From the NCBI RefSeq assembly GCF_001720165.1, contig NZ_MCRI01000003.1:1-64000 (forward strand): 64,000 nucleotides of DNA, given 5' to 3'. The notes below the pieces were generated by a model that did not search any database, had not been told where the DNA came from, and worked only from the letters and a program-made list of their open reading frames with translations. The position numbers and the translations under genes are program-made. Positions 1 to 9,493 of this stretch are shown one piece after another (the first letter of the stretch is position 1; the number at the start of each line of letters is the position of its first letter). The stretch is from Methylophaga muralis. Its GTDB lineage: Bacteria > Pseudomonadota > Gammaproteobacteria > Nitrosococcales > Methylophagaceae.

Positions 1-60
1 AAGCCGAAGCCGAAGCCGAAGCCGAAGCCGAAGCCGAAGCCGAAGCCGAAGCCGAAGCCG
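1..60 (+). repeat. Hexanucleotide tandem repeat (AAGCCG)n, in frame
   Basis: Ten uninterrupted copies of AAGCCG begin the window and may extend upstream. Read in the frame of the following gene they encode alternating Ala and Glu. Because the unit is six bases, changes in copy number would lengthen or shorten the protein without breaking the frame. Confidence 0.95.
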
Positions 61-1439
61 GATTTGATAACGAGGCAGAAAGACTGTCCGGGATTATGGC
101 GTCGCAACCTACACCTGAAGATTTGGCTGATGACAACGTCAATAATCTGGCTCAAACCGAAGATGAACCGCTTAATGAAATCGACAAACTGCGTGCCAAG
201 TTACGTGAGCGGACTGAGCGATTAAAAGCCGCCAGACAGCAGCGGATGGCTGAAAATCAATCAGAACTATCTACTTCAGAGCAACCAACGCCATTAGATA
301 ATTCAACTGAGACTATCGAGCAACCATCGACTTTCGAACAAACTGCTTTCTCTGAACCATTAGCTGATGAAACGGCTATTAGGACGGATAGTGATACAGC
401 AACCAATGCTCTAGTTATTGAAGATGTTATTGAGCCGCAAACCGAAGAGGATCTGTTACGACAAAAACTTGCCGCTGCACAAATGGAAATCGCTACCGAT
501 GATAACGCTGAGCAGGTGGAGCCCAATGAAGACACGATCAGTGCTGAAACACTTCAAACCATTGAAGAACCTCTAGTCGAGGAAGCTCAATCAGTTGAAT
601 CGTTTGATTCTCTGGCTACCGATGATGCAGCCGATGTTGAAGAAATCGCGATTGGAGATGAAGAAAATGATTTTGTCGTTGAAGAGATTGAACTGATTTC
701 TGATGAGAATGACTTAGCGGAATTTACCTCGCCACAAGAACTTGAAGATGAGCCGAGTCAGCCTAACGAAGCAGCAATATCATCTGGTGGCGAAAAACGC
801 TCGTCAGTGGCTGATGAATGGGTTGCCGAACTGCTTAATGAAGAAGAGAGTATTGCTGAGGTTTCAATTGATGAGCTGGAAATTGAACCATTATCCGAGC
901 AAACGGAAACGGTAGAAGAGATGTCGACTGACTTGTCAGTCGAAGATGCATTACCCGAGTCAACTGAAATACTAGCTGCCGAAGCCGAAGCCGAAGCCGA
1001 AGCCGAAGTTGCACTTTTACCGGAGGAAGATTCTAAGCCGCGGGATATCGATAGCACCAAGGCTGAATTGGACTTTGCTGCTGCACTTGAAGCAGAAAAA
1101 GCCCAGGCAGAATTGGATCGCAAACAGACCCTGTCTGAAATAGCGGTTTTTGATATTCCTGAGCAGCCAGATCTACCTGAACCGGAGCAGCTGGAATCTT
1201 TACTCAAAGATGTCGAACAGCTGCAGGCCTCACAGCCAGCTGAACCTGCGTCACTAATTCCGCCGACTCAGCAAGCACCACTACCAGATCCTGCGCAATT
1301 GGATAATTTATTAAATGAAGTTGATAAATTAACCTCGGCTAAAAAACCGGTAAAGAGCAAAAAGAAACGCAGTGAGTTACAAGCGATTCTTTCAACAATA
1401 CCGTCTTTCTCTGGCAGTAAAAAAACGAAATACAAATAA
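1..1439 (+). CDS. Acidic Glu/Ala-repeat protein, 5' end outside the window
   Basis: The frame is open from base 3 through an Ala-Glu repeat to the stop at 1437-1439, so the Met at 96 is probably internal and the true start lies upstream. The protein is very acidic until its last 35 residues, which are rich in Lys. Heptad-like charged stretches after base 150 suggest coiled coil. Near the C-terminus a motif of the form P-x-P-x-Q-L-x2-L-L-x2-V-x2-L occurs twice (about 1175-1225 and 1285-1335), so that part arose by internal duplication. There is no signal peptide, membrane segment or known catalytic motif in the visible part. I do not recognise the family. The acidic composition resembles FimV, but fimV itself is at 31729. 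Confidence 0.7.
   Translation, partial: AEAEAEAEAEAEAEAEAEAGFDNEAERLSGIMASQPTPEDLADDNVNNLAQTEDEPLNEIDKLRAKLRERTERLKAARQQRMAENQSELSTSEQPTPLDNSTETIEQPSTFEQTAFSEPLADETAIRTDSDTATNALVIEDVIEPQTEEDLLRQKLAAAQMEIATDDNAEQVEPNEDTISAETLQTIEEPLVEEAQSVESFDSLATDDAADVEEIAIGDEENDFVVEEIELISDENDLAEFTSPQELEDEPSQPNEAAISSGGEKRSSVADEWVAELLNEEESIAEVSIDELEIEPLSEQTETVEEMSTDLSVEDALPESTEILAAEAEAEAEAEVALLPEEDSKPRDIDSTKAELDFAAALEAEKAQAELDRKQTLSEIAVFDIPEQPDLPEPEQLESLLKDVEQLQASQPAEPASLIPPTQQAPLPDPAQLDNLLNEVDKLTSAKKPVKSKKKRSELQAILSTIPSFSGSKKTKYK
978..1007 (+). repeat. Second in-frame GCCGAA repeat, five copies
   Basis: Five perfect copies of GCCGAA encode Ala-Glu five times inside the same acidic protein. The unit is the same as that of the array at the start of the window. 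Confidence 0.95.
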
Positions 1440-1509
1440 ACAGAGCTAATTTATCCAGCTTTACTGCTTAAAACAAAGTGATATTTTTAAACGGTCTGAT
1501 TAACGGTTT

Positions 1510-1532
1510 GCTAAAATTTCCGTCGTTTTAGC
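1510..1532. repeat. Inverted repeat just upstream of mqo
   Basis: GCTAAAA and TTTTAGC face each other across nine bases and end 12 bases before the mqo start codon. It could be an operator or a leader hairpin. It has no T tract after it, so it is not a clear terminator. Confidence 0.35.
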
Positions 1533-1544
1533 ACGGGAAAATAT

Positions 1545-2891
1545 ATGACCGACCAAATTCATCAGGTAGCCATTATCGGTGGCGGTGTCTGTGGCACCGC
1601 GCTGCTGTATATGCTGGCTGAATACACTGATATCAATGACATTGTCCTGCTGGAAAAATACGCCGGGGTGGCCAGGGTCAACTCGCATGGCCGTAACAAC
1701 AGCCAGACCATTCATTGTGGTGACATTGAGACCAACTATACTTTGGAGAAAGCCACCAAAGTGAAGGCGGCAGCCGAGATGCTGGTGAATTTTGCTGCTG
1801 AGTTACCCAATGTTGATCAGGTTATTTTCAAATATCCCAAAATGGTTTTAGGGGTTGGCGATCAAGAATGTCGTCAGCTTCGTCAGCGCTACCAAACCTT
1901 CCGCGAAGTGTTTCCCAATATGCAATTGCTGGAGAAATCCGATATTGCCTCCCATGAACCTGCGGTTGTGATGATTAACGGGGAAATGCGTCCTGAGCCA
2001 TGCGTTGCGCTTGCTGTTCTGGATGACTACAGCGCAGTGGACTATCAGCGCCTATCCGAAGCCTTTGTCGATAAAGCCAAAGCCAAAACGGATAAACAAA
2101 TTCAATTATTGTTCAACAGTGAAGTCGATGACATTGTCGAAAAAGACGGTGTGTTTTCTTTGGTCACTGGCGATAAGATCATCAAGGCTCGCAGTGTGGT
2201 GGTTTCGGCTGGCGGACACAGTTTGTTACTGGCGCAGAAGATGGGTTACGGCTTGGAATTCTCTTGTCTGCCGGTCGCCGGAAGTTTCTATTTCACTCCG
2301 CAAGTGCTGCGTGGCAAGGTGTATACCGTACAAAACGATGCGTTGCCATTTGCTGCGGTACATGGCGATCCAGATGTATTGATTGAAGGTAAAACCCGCT
2401 TTGGACCAACGGCTTTATTACTGCCGTTATTAGAGCGTTATAACAACAAGACCTTTTTTGAGTTTCTGCGGGTTTTACGCTTGGATAGCCGGGTGATGAA
2501 AGTGTTCTGGGATTTATTCCGCATCAAAGACATCCGCAACTATATTTTCAAAAACTTCCTGTTTGAAGTGCCGTTATTGCGTCGCTGGTTGTTTCTTAAA
2601 GATGCCCGCAAGATCGTTCCCGGCCTGCAATTGAAAGATATTGAATTTGCCAAAGGCTTTGGTGGTGTCAGGCCGCAGCTGATTGATAAAAAAAATGCCA
2701 AGCTGTTAATGGGAGAGGCCAAGATCAATCCCGGCACAGGTATTGTTTTTAACATGACACCCTCACCAGGAGGCACCAGTTGTCTGGAAAATGCTGAAAC
2801 CGATATGCGAATAATTGCCAGCCGCTTAGGCGCAACGATTAATGAAGCTGTTTTAAACGACACCTTACATAAAACAGCAACGCTCAATTAA
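1545..2891 (+). CDS. mqo: Malate:quinone oxidoreductase
   Basis: This FAD-dependent membrane-associated enzyme oxidises malate to oxaloacetate and passes electrons to the quinone pool, replacing or assisting NAD malate dehydrogenase in the TCA cycle. The N-terminus has the dinucleotide-binding motif GGGVCGTAL at residues 11-19, then the Mqo-type N-S-H-G-R-N-N-S-Q-T stretch. The C-terminus carries the TPSPGGTSCLENAE stretch typical of the family. At 448 residues it matches the short Mqo type of epsilonproteobacteria and some methylotrophs rather than the longer E. coli enzyme. The stop overlaps the greB start by one base (TAATG), so the two are probably co-transcribed. Other FAD oxidoreductases are less likely given both motifs. 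Confidence 0.9.
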   Translation: MTDQIHQVAIIGGGVCGTALLYMLAEYTDINDIVLLEKYAGVARVNSHGRNNSQTIHCGDIETNYTLEKATKVKAAAEMLVNFAAELPNVDQVIFKYPKMVLGVGDQECRQLRQRYQTFREVFPNMQLLEKSDIASHEPAVVMINGEMRPEPCVALAVLDDYSAVDYQRLSEAFVDKAKAKTDKQIQLLFNSEVDDIVEKDGVFSLVTGDKIIKARSVVVSAGGHSLLLAQKMGYGLEFSCLPVAGSFYFTPQVLRGKVYTVQNDALPFAAVHGDPDVLIEGKTRFGPTALLLPLLERYNNKTFFEFLRVLRLDSRVMKVFWDLFRIKDIRNYIFKNFLFEVPLLRRWLFLKDARKIVPGLQLKDIEFAKGFGGVRPQLIDKKNAKLLMGEAKINPGTGIVFNMTPSPGGTSCLENAETDMRIIASRLGATINEAVLNDTLHKTATLN

Positions 2892-3358
2892 TGGCTTCAT
2901 CACCTTATATCACCGCAGATGGCATGTTCCGGATGAATCAGGAACTGAGCGAGCGCTGGCAACGGCGTAGGCATGTAGTTCAGGCACTTGCGGCAGCGGC
3001 TGCGGAAGGTGATCGTTCTGAGAATGCAGAATATATTTACCGTAAAAAAGAACTCAGGGAAATAGATCGACGAATCCGTTATTTGCAAAAACGCATTCCT
3101 GATTTGCTGGTGATAGATCGTATTCCGGATAATCAGGATGCGGTGTTTTTTGCGGCGTATGTGACTTTATTAAAAGATGATAGAGAAGAGGTTCAATACC
3201 GGATTGTTGGCCCGGATGAAATTGACCACGCCAAAGGTAATATCAGTGTTGATTCACCTTTGGCGCGGGCTTTGTTAAAAAAACAGATTGATGATGAAGT
3301 CACCATTCAGGTTCAGGATGGCGGTCATCGATATCTGATTCTGGATATCAAATATTAA
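2891..3358 (+). CDS. greB: Transcription elongation factor GreB
   Basis: GreB enters the RNA polymerase secondary channel and stimulates cleavage of backtracked transcripts. The 155 residues match the usual length (about 158). The N-terminal coiled coil contains the tip motif GDRSENAEY near residues 40-48, with the acidic pair that positions the catalytic metal, followed by KKELREIDRRIRYL. The C-terminal FKBP-like domain carries VGPDEID. The Arg-rich stretch after residue 20 favours GreB over GreA. The start overlaps the mqo stop. The end overlaps the convergent dehydrogenase gene by four bases. Confidence 0.95.
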   Translation: MASSPYITADGMFRMNQELSERWQRRRHVVQALAAAAAEGDRSENAEYIYRKKELREIDRRIRYLQKRIPDLLVIDRIPDNQDAVFFAAYVTLLKDDREEVQYRIVGPDEIDHAKGNISVDSPLARALLKKQIDDEVTIQVQDGGHRYLILDIKY

Positions 3359-4461
3359 TTTGAAGCAGGCTGGATTCGATAAATCTCGCCATTATCGGTT
3401 GAGACGTATAACCAGCCTTCAGGGCTTTCAATAACGTTGCGAATACGTTTATTTAACGATTTTAAATAACGCTGTTCATCTACCGCTTCATTATTCTCAA
3501 GCTTTACCTGATTAAGATGTTGTAGAGCAAGCGCGCCGGAAAATAGATCTCCCTGCCATTCCGGAAAAGCATCCCCTTGATATTGCACCAGACCACTGGG
3601 CGCGATTGAAGGAGTAAAGATCTTTATTGCGTTTTCCATACCTTCAACTTCTTTACCCTGACCAATCGATACCGGTGCGTAATACTCTTTGCCATGTGTG
3701 GCTTCTGGCCACCCATAATTTTTACCAGCTTCAATCAGATTGATTTCATCCCCACCACGCGGGCCATGTTCAATTCCCCAGAGTTCCTGAGTTTCAACGT
3801 TATAAAACAAGCCTTGTGGATTACGATGTCCGTAACTCCAGATTTCCGGCAACACATTCTTATCACCAACAAAGGGGTTGTCCTGCGGCACGCTGCCATC
3901 AAGGTTCAATCGTAAAACGGTACCGTTGTGATTTTTAAGATCCTGGGCCATATCACGCTCTCCACGATCCCCAATAGAGAAAAACAGATGACCTTGCTGA
4001 TCGAAAACAATACGGCTGCCGTAATGCTGACCTTTGCTAGTGCGTGATTGGGTGACCAGCAAATCGTTCCAATCACTTAACGCATTACCATCCAACTTGG
4101 CACGGGCAAGTGTGGTTGCTCCCTGGCCGTCCACATCTTTGCTATAGGTGAAATAGATCCAGCCACTCTCGGCATAGTCAGGTGATAAGGCGACATCCAG
4201 GAAACCACCTTGGCCTTCTGCTTTAACCGACGGTACGCCGCTAATATCGGTTTTATCTCCAGAATCAAGTTGAACCAGGCTTAATTTGCCCTCACGCTGG
4301 GTGACCAGCATTTTGCCGTCCGGCAAAATAGCCATTCCCCAGGGAATACCAAGACCTTCTGCAACCTTGTCAATTTGCAGTGAGTCGTCTTCTGTATTGG
4401 CATGAGATGGAATAGCAACTGTCCATATGGATGCTGCAAGCAGCACGCTCATCAATTTCAT
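3355..4461 (-). CDS. PQQ-dependent aldose sugar dehydrogenase, secreted (YliI-like)
   Basis: The protein belongs to the soluble quinoprotein glucose/sorbosone dehydrogenase family (GSDH), six-bladed propellers that use PQQ to oxidise sugars in the periplasm. A signal peptide with a cleavage site at SHA-NT near residue 22 is visible. Family motifs include GIPWGMAILPDG, SPDYAESGWIYFTYS, GDRGERDMAQ, YGHRNPQGL and EHGPRGGDE, the last providing PQQ and metal contacts. At 368 residues it matches E. coli YliI (371). It is a single gene; its start is separated by 17 bases from the end of selO on the same strand, so it may be read through from selO. The physiological substrate cannot be read from sequence. 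Confidence 0.88.
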   Translation of the reverse strand: MKLMSVLLAASIWTVAIPSHANTEDDSLQIDKVAEGLGIPWGMAILPDGKMLVTQREGKLSLVQLDSGDKTDISGVPSVKAEGQGGFLDVALSPDYAESGWIYFTYSKDVDGQGATTLARAKLDGNALSDWNDLLVTQSRTSKGQHYGSRIVFDQQGHLFFSIGDRGERDMAQDLKNHNGTVLRLNLDGSVPQDNPFVGDKNVLPEIWSYGHRNPQGLFYNVETQELWGIEHGPRGGDEINLIEAGKNYGWPEATHGKEYYAPVSIGQGKEVEGMENAIKIFTPSIAPSGLVQYQGDAFPEWQGDLFSGALALQHLNQVKLENNEAVDEQRYLKSLNKRIRNVIESPEGWLYVSTDNGEIYRIQPASN

Positions 4462-4478
4462 CTGATTAACTCCTTAAC

Positions 4479-6107
4479 TTAAGAACTACATGACAACATT
4501 GAGCAGCCAGGTTTATCTCTGGCCCAGTCGGGACGTTTGGCTGCATATTGTTGATACTGAGGTTGTTCATCATAAGGACGGTGCATGACCTCTAAAAGTT
4601 CATGAATCAGGCTGTAATCACCCTCATGGGCTTTATCAATCGCCTGTTGGGACAGATAATTGCGTAATACATACTTCGGGTTAACCTGATTCATTCTGGC
4701 TTTTCTATCCACATCGCTAGTGCCATCCTGTTGCACACGAAGTTGGTAACGTCGCAGCCAGTCACAGATGTCTTTTTTATCTTCTTTTGATAAAGCATCT
4801 GGTGCGTAAAAAGCCTCCATCAACGGAGCTAGCAAGTCTTCATCGCTGAGATCATTCTCTTCACAGCTGACATCCGCTAATTTACGATAGAAAATCGTCA
4901 TATCGGTTTCAGCCAGTAACAGAATTTTCTGTAATTGCTGATTCAATTCATGATCGGCATCACCCAGATATTCGTTCAGACCCAGTTTGTCGGCTCGCAT
5001 CTGTTGCCATTTATTGGTGTAATGCTCGACATAATCCGTGAGGATTTGCTGTAACGGTTCGGCTTCATCAATTAAAGGATAAATCGCATTGCCGAGCTGC
5101 AGCAGGTTCCATTGCGCGATTTGCGGTTGTTGACCAAACCGGTAGCGTTTACCCGTTGCATCGGTGGTGTTGGGAGTCCAGTCGGGATCGTAATTATCAA
5201 TCCAGCCATAAGGGCCATAATCAATGGTCAGGCCTAAAATAGATGTGTTATCGGTATTCAACACACCATGCACAAAACCGATACGCATCCAATGCACCAC
5301 TAAATCCGCTGTGCGTTCACACACTTCTTTAAACCAGGCTAAATAGGTTTCTTTGGAAGGTTCACCCAGATGTGGAAAATGATGGCGAATGGTGTAATCG
5401 ACCAGTAAACGAAGATTGTCGACATCGCCTCGCGAGTTAAATAATTCATAATTACCAATGCGCAGAAAAGAAGGCGCGACTCGACAGACAATAGCACCGG
5501 GTTCCGTTTGCGGGCGGCCATCGTAAAACATATCGCGGATTACGCCTTCACCAGTGGTCACCAGACTCAAGGCACGGGTTGTGGGTACGCCAAGATGAAA
5601 CATGGCTTCACTGCAGAGAAATTCACGTACCGAGGATCGTAATACGGCTAGGCCATCAGCCGAACGGGAGTAGGGGGTTTCTCCAGCACCTTTGAGTTGC
5701 AGCATTTGCAGCTGGCCGTGAATATCCTGAACTTCACCAAGATTAATGGCACGGCCATCACCCAGTTGTCCTGCCCAGTTGCCAAATTGATGTCCGCCAT
5801 AGCACATTGCATGAGGCTGCATACCTTTTAAAACTTCATTGCCGGCAAACACGTTAGTAAATTGTCGGCTTTCACAATCAACCGGTCTAATGCCTAAGTC
5901 GGTGGCTAAATCCATGGAATAGACCACAAGCTTGGGATCGGCCACAGGCGTAGGATTCACAAAGGTATAACAGGCACCCAGCACCTGACGGCGAACATTT
6001 TCGGTATCCGGATCGGCGGGGAGCTCCCGTACAAACCGGTTATCGAACTGCAGCCGTGTCATTGGCGTAGTGGTGGCGTCGTTGGGATTAAATTCTTTAG
6101 TAGTCAT
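4479..6107 (-). CDS. selO: Protein adenylyltransferase SelO (YdiU, UPF0061)
   Basis: SelO is a pseudokinase-fold enzyme that transfers AMP to proteins and is linked to redox stress. Family blocks visible are MQPHAMCYGGHQFGNWAGQLGDGRA, QLKGAGETPYSRSADG, LNTDNTSILG and DYGPYGW. The protein ends Cys-Ser-Met-Leu-Ser-Cys-Ser-Ser. The second Cys lies at the place where some SelO proteins carry selenocysteine. I chose the ATG at 6107; the open frame extends to a GTG at 6143, but those extra 12 residues are not family-like. Length from 6107 is 542 residues, somewhat longer than E. coli YdiU (478). It lies downstream of valS on the same strand. Confidence 0.93.
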   Translation of the reverse strand: MTTKEFNPNDATTTPMTRLQFDNRFVRELPADPDTENVRRQVLGACYTFVNPTPVADPKLVVYSMDLATDLGIRPVDCESRQFTNVFAGNEVLKGMQPHAMCYGGHQFGNWAGQLGDGRAINLGEVQDIHGQLQMLQLKGAGETPYSRSADGLAVLRSSVREFLCSEAMFHLGVPTTRALSLVTTGEGVIRDMFYDGRPQTEPGAIVCRVAPSFLRIGNYELFNSRGDVDNLRLLVDYTIRHHFPHLGEPSKETYLAWFKEVCERTADLVVHWMRIGFVHGVLNTDNTSILGLTIDYGPYGWIDNYDPDWTPNTTDATGKRYRFGQQPQIAQWNLLQLGNAIYPLIDEAEPLQQILTDYVEHYTNKWQQMRADKLGLNEYLGDADHELNQQLQKILLLAETDMTIFYRKLADVSCEENDLSDEDLLAPLMEAFYAPDALSKEDKKDICDWLRRYQLRVQQDGTSDVDRKARMNQVNPKYVLRNYLSQQAIDKAHEGDYSLIHELLEVMHRPYDEQPQYQQYAAKRPDWARDKPGCSMLSCSS

Positions 6108-6129
6108 AGGCCTATTACAACAGATAGCA

Positions 6130-6147
6130 GCCGGTGAAAACACCGGC
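6130..6147. repeat. Seven-base-pair hairpin between valS and selO
   Basis: GCCGGTG and CACCGGC enclose an AAAA loop 22 bases upstream of the selO start. Neither strand has a T tract after the stem, so it is not a convincing intrinsic terminator. A leader structure or operator is possible. Confidence 0.4.
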
Positions 6148-6209
6148 TCATTGTGATGATATTGACTGACTAACTGACGAGGAAAGTTCCTGAAAAGAAC
6201 TATTGGGTT

Positions 6210-8961
6210 TTAGCCTAAAGCGGTACGCTGTTGCTGTAACTGACTTAACGATTGTTCCAGCTCTGCCAGTTTTTCACGTTCTTTGGCAACAACATCTGCG
6301 GGCGCTTGGCAACATAGTTTTCATTACTCAGTTTGCCTGCTGATTGTTTGATGATCTTATCCAGTTTGCTGATTTCCTTGTCCAGACGGGCAATTTCAGC
6401 ATCCTTATCAATCAGACCTTCCAGTGGAATCAGGATTTCCATTTTGCCAACCAGTGCAGTAGCAGCTGCAGGCGCTTCGCCTGTCAGAAACTCTACAGAC
6501 TCCAGATTGGCTAAACGACTGATAAAGTCGTGGTTATCCTGTAAACGCTGTTTATCAATTTCAGCGGCATCCTTGAGCAGTACGGGTAATTGTTTTTTCG
6601 GTGCAATATTCATTTGTGAACGGATAGAACGAATACCGTTAATGAACTGCATCACCCATTCCATATCGGCAACAGCAGTGCTATCAATTTTGTTAGCGTC
6701 AGCTACCGGATAGGCTTCACGCATAATGGTTGAGCCTGTTTTACCGGCTAATGGTGCGATGGTGTGCCAGATTTCTTCAGTAATAAACGGCATAAATGGA
6801 TGCGCTAATCGCAACGTGGCTTCCAAAACCCGAACAAGGGTACGGCGGGTACCACGTTTGGCAGCGTCACTGGCTGCATCGTTATTTAATACCGGTTTGG
6901 ACAGTTCCAAATACCAGTCACAATAGTTATTCCAGATAAACTCGTAAATTGCTTGCGCCGCCAAGTCAAAGCGGTAGCTTTCGATGGCGCGGGTTACATC
7001 CTGTTCAGTTTGTTGCAGTAAAGAAATGATCCAGCGATCGGCTAGACTGAGTTCAACTTCAGCGTTATCAATACCGGTATCCTGACCTTCGGTATTCATT
7101 AATACGTAACGTGCCGCATTCCATAGTTTGTTACAGAAATTGCGGTAGCCAGCAATACGATTCATATCAAAATTGATATCACGTCCGGTGGTGGCTAATG
7201 AGGCAAAAGTGAAACGCAGCGCATCGGTACCATGAGGCGCGATACCCTCTGGAAATTCCTTGCGGGTGGCTTTTTCGATTTTGGCAGCCAGTTGCGGTTG
7301 CATCATGCCACTGGTACGTTTGGCGACCAAAGATTCCAGATCAATACCGTCGATAATGTCGATTGGGTCCAAAACATTGCCTTTTGATTTCGACATTTTC
7401 TGGCCATGTGAATCACGCACCAGCCCATGGATATAGACTTCTTTAAAGGGCACATCATCCATAAATTTAATACCCATCATCATCATCCGAGCCACCCAGA
7501 AGAAGATAATGTCAAAACCGGTGACCAATACACTGGTGGGGTACCAGGTTTTCAAAGCCGCATCGTCGCTGGCCAGCCCAAGGTTGAGAAGGGCCATAAC
7601 GCTGAAGAGAACCAGGTATCCAGCACATCTTCATCCTGCCTGAGTGCTACAGAATCCGCTATTTGGTGTTTTTGACGCACATCGGCTTCATCATGACCGA
7701 CGTAAATATTGCCTTGTTCGTCGTACCAGGCAGGGATACGATGGCCCCACCAGATTTGCCGTGAAATACACCAGTCCTGAATGCCATCCATCCAGTTATA
7801 AAAAGTTTTATCCCAGTTGGCTGGGACAAATTTGATTTTGCCTGACTGTACCGCTTCAACTGCGGGTGCTGCGAGTACATCGGCTTTGACATACCATTGA
7901 TCGGTTAATAACGGTTCGATAACCGCATTGGAACGATCGCCACGCGGCACCATCAGTTTGTGGTCCTGAATGGTTTCCAGTAAGCCTAACGCTTCAAAAT
8001 CGGCAACGATTTGTTTTCGCGCTGCATAGCGATCCAGCCCACGATATTTTTCCGGTGCATTGTCATTAATGGCTGCATCAATGGTCAGAATATTAATTTG
8101 TTCAAGGTTATGACGGTTACCGACTTCAGCATCATTGAAATCATGCGCAGGAGTGATTTTGACACAGCCACTACCAAACTCTGGATCGACATAGTCATCA
8201 CCGATAATCGGTATTTCACGACCAACCAGCGGCAGAGTTATTGTTTTACCGATCAGATGTTTATAACGCTCATCTTCCGGATGGACTGCAACGGCCGTAT
8301 CACCAAGCATGGTTTCCGGACGGGTGGTTGCAACTACTAAATGACCGCTGCCATCGCTTAACGGATAACGGAAATGCCATAGATGACCGGCTTCTTCTTC
8401 CGATAAAACTTCCAAATCCGATACGGCGGTATGCAGCACAGGATCCCAGTTCACCAAACGTTTGCCGCGATAAATCAAACCTTCTTCGTGAAGTTTGATA
8501 AATACATGTTTTACCGCTTCGGACAAATTGTCATCCATGGTGAAACGATCCCGGGACCAGTCTAGAGAGGATCCAAGACGGCGCAACTGACGGGTGATAT
8601 TGCCACCGGATTCGGCTTTCCAGTCCCAGACGCGATCGATAAACGCATCACGCCCTAAATCATGGCGGGTTTTGCCTTCGGCATTCAACTGACGTTCCAC
8701 CACCATCTGCGTGGCGATACCGGCATGATCGGTACCCGGTTGCCACAACGTGTTATCGCCTTTCATGCGGTGGTAACGGGTCAGCAAATCCATGATGGTG
8801 TTATTAAACCCATGACCCATATGCAAGCTGCCGGTGACATTAGGCGGCGGCAACATAATGGCGTAGGGCGTGCCTTCACCAGAAGGTTTGAATTCGCCGT
8901 TTTGTTCCCACTGTTGGTACCAGCGTTGTTCTATTGCATCGGGATTATAGGTTTTGTCCAT
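6210..8961 (-). CDS. valS: Valyl-tRNA synthetase, broken by two one-base frameshifts
   Basis: ValS charges tRNA-Val. The N-terminal part (8961 down to about 7572) has the class I HIGH motif as HMGH within [15 protein letters not shown]. The C-terminal part (about 7575 down to 6245) has KMSKS within [10 protein letters not shown] and the editing and anticodon domains. The frames are joined only if one base is added near 7571-7576 and another near 6306. After the second correction the family tail [13 protein letters not shown] and a stop at 6210 appear. The corrected length of about 917 residues is normal. An essential gene broken twice by single-base losses is better explained by sequence error than by loss of function. 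Two truncated products would be predicted if the sequence were literal. Confidence 0.93.
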
Positions 8962-8985
8962 GCGTCTCTGCGTTTATCTGTTCGG

Positions 8986-9014
8986 AAAAAGAAAAGCGGG
9001 CATTATACCCGCTT
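8986..9014 (-). terminator. Intrinsic terminator after pepA-holC
   Basis: On the minus strand AAGCGGG, a seven-base loop and CCCGCTT are followed by TTCTTTTT. It lies between the holC stop and the valS start. The loop happens to spell TATAAT, so it could also be read as a valS promoter element. Confidence 0.65.
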
Positions 9015-9048
9015 AATGTACGCCCGGTCATGAGTGAGCCGGATTGCG

Positions 9049-9483
9049 TTAATTGTTTATCTGATGCGTATCGAGATGATATCCACGATCTTTATAAAAC
9101 TGATAACGAACGCGTCCCTGTTTTTTGATTTCTTCATCGCCATTAATAATTTCGGCCAGCCGTTCAAACTGACTGAAAAATAATGGCTGAACCGGGTTTA
9201 GATTGATTAATACATCCATTAATTTAGGTGGCGCAGTATTTTCATGGCTGATTAATACCGGAGCTTTAATTTCGTCGTCAGTTGCTAAAATCTGATGTGG
9301 CACAAAACTGTCTGGCCGAAAAGCCCATAACGCCTGATCCATAGCTTCACTCTGAGTCTGATCCTCAGTATGAATAAATACCTGATGACCCTTTAGATAA
9401 GCTTTTTCCGCCAGCCGGCAGGCAAATTGCTGCCGGTCAAGCGGATCGGTTGTAGCTAAAATATAAAAACTGACTTTGGTCAT
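9049..9483 (-). CDS. holC: DNA polymerase III chi subunit
   Basis: HolC (chi) links the clamp-loader complex to single-strand DNA-binding protein. The 144 residues are the usual length. Recognisable stretches are the N-terminal VSFYILA, LAEKAYLKGHQVFIHTED, the LWAFRPDSFVPH block and the NLNPVQPLFFSQFERLAEI stretch. It starts 10 bases after the pepA stop on the same strand, a pairing (pepA-holC, often followed by valS) that is common in gammaproteobacteria. That order holds here, with a terminator before valS. Confidence 0.92.
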   Translation of the reverse strand: MTKVSFYILATTDPLDRQQFACRLAEKAYLKGHQVFIHTEDQTQSEAMDQALWAFRPDSFVPHQILATDDEIKAPVLISHENTAPPKLMDVLINLNPVQPLFFSQFERLAEIINGDEEIKKQGRVRYQFYKDRGYHLDTHQINN

Positions 9484-9493
9484 GAACTAACTA

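Noticed and set aside
6210-8961. valS as a true pseudogene
   Set aside because: Both breaks are one-base losses, the corrected protein is full length with intact motifs, and no second valS is known in the window. Sequence error is simpler.
8986-9030. Certain valS promoter at TATAAT
   Set aside because: The element lies in the loop of a hairpin followed by a T tract, so the terminator reading is at least as good. It is kept only as a finding.
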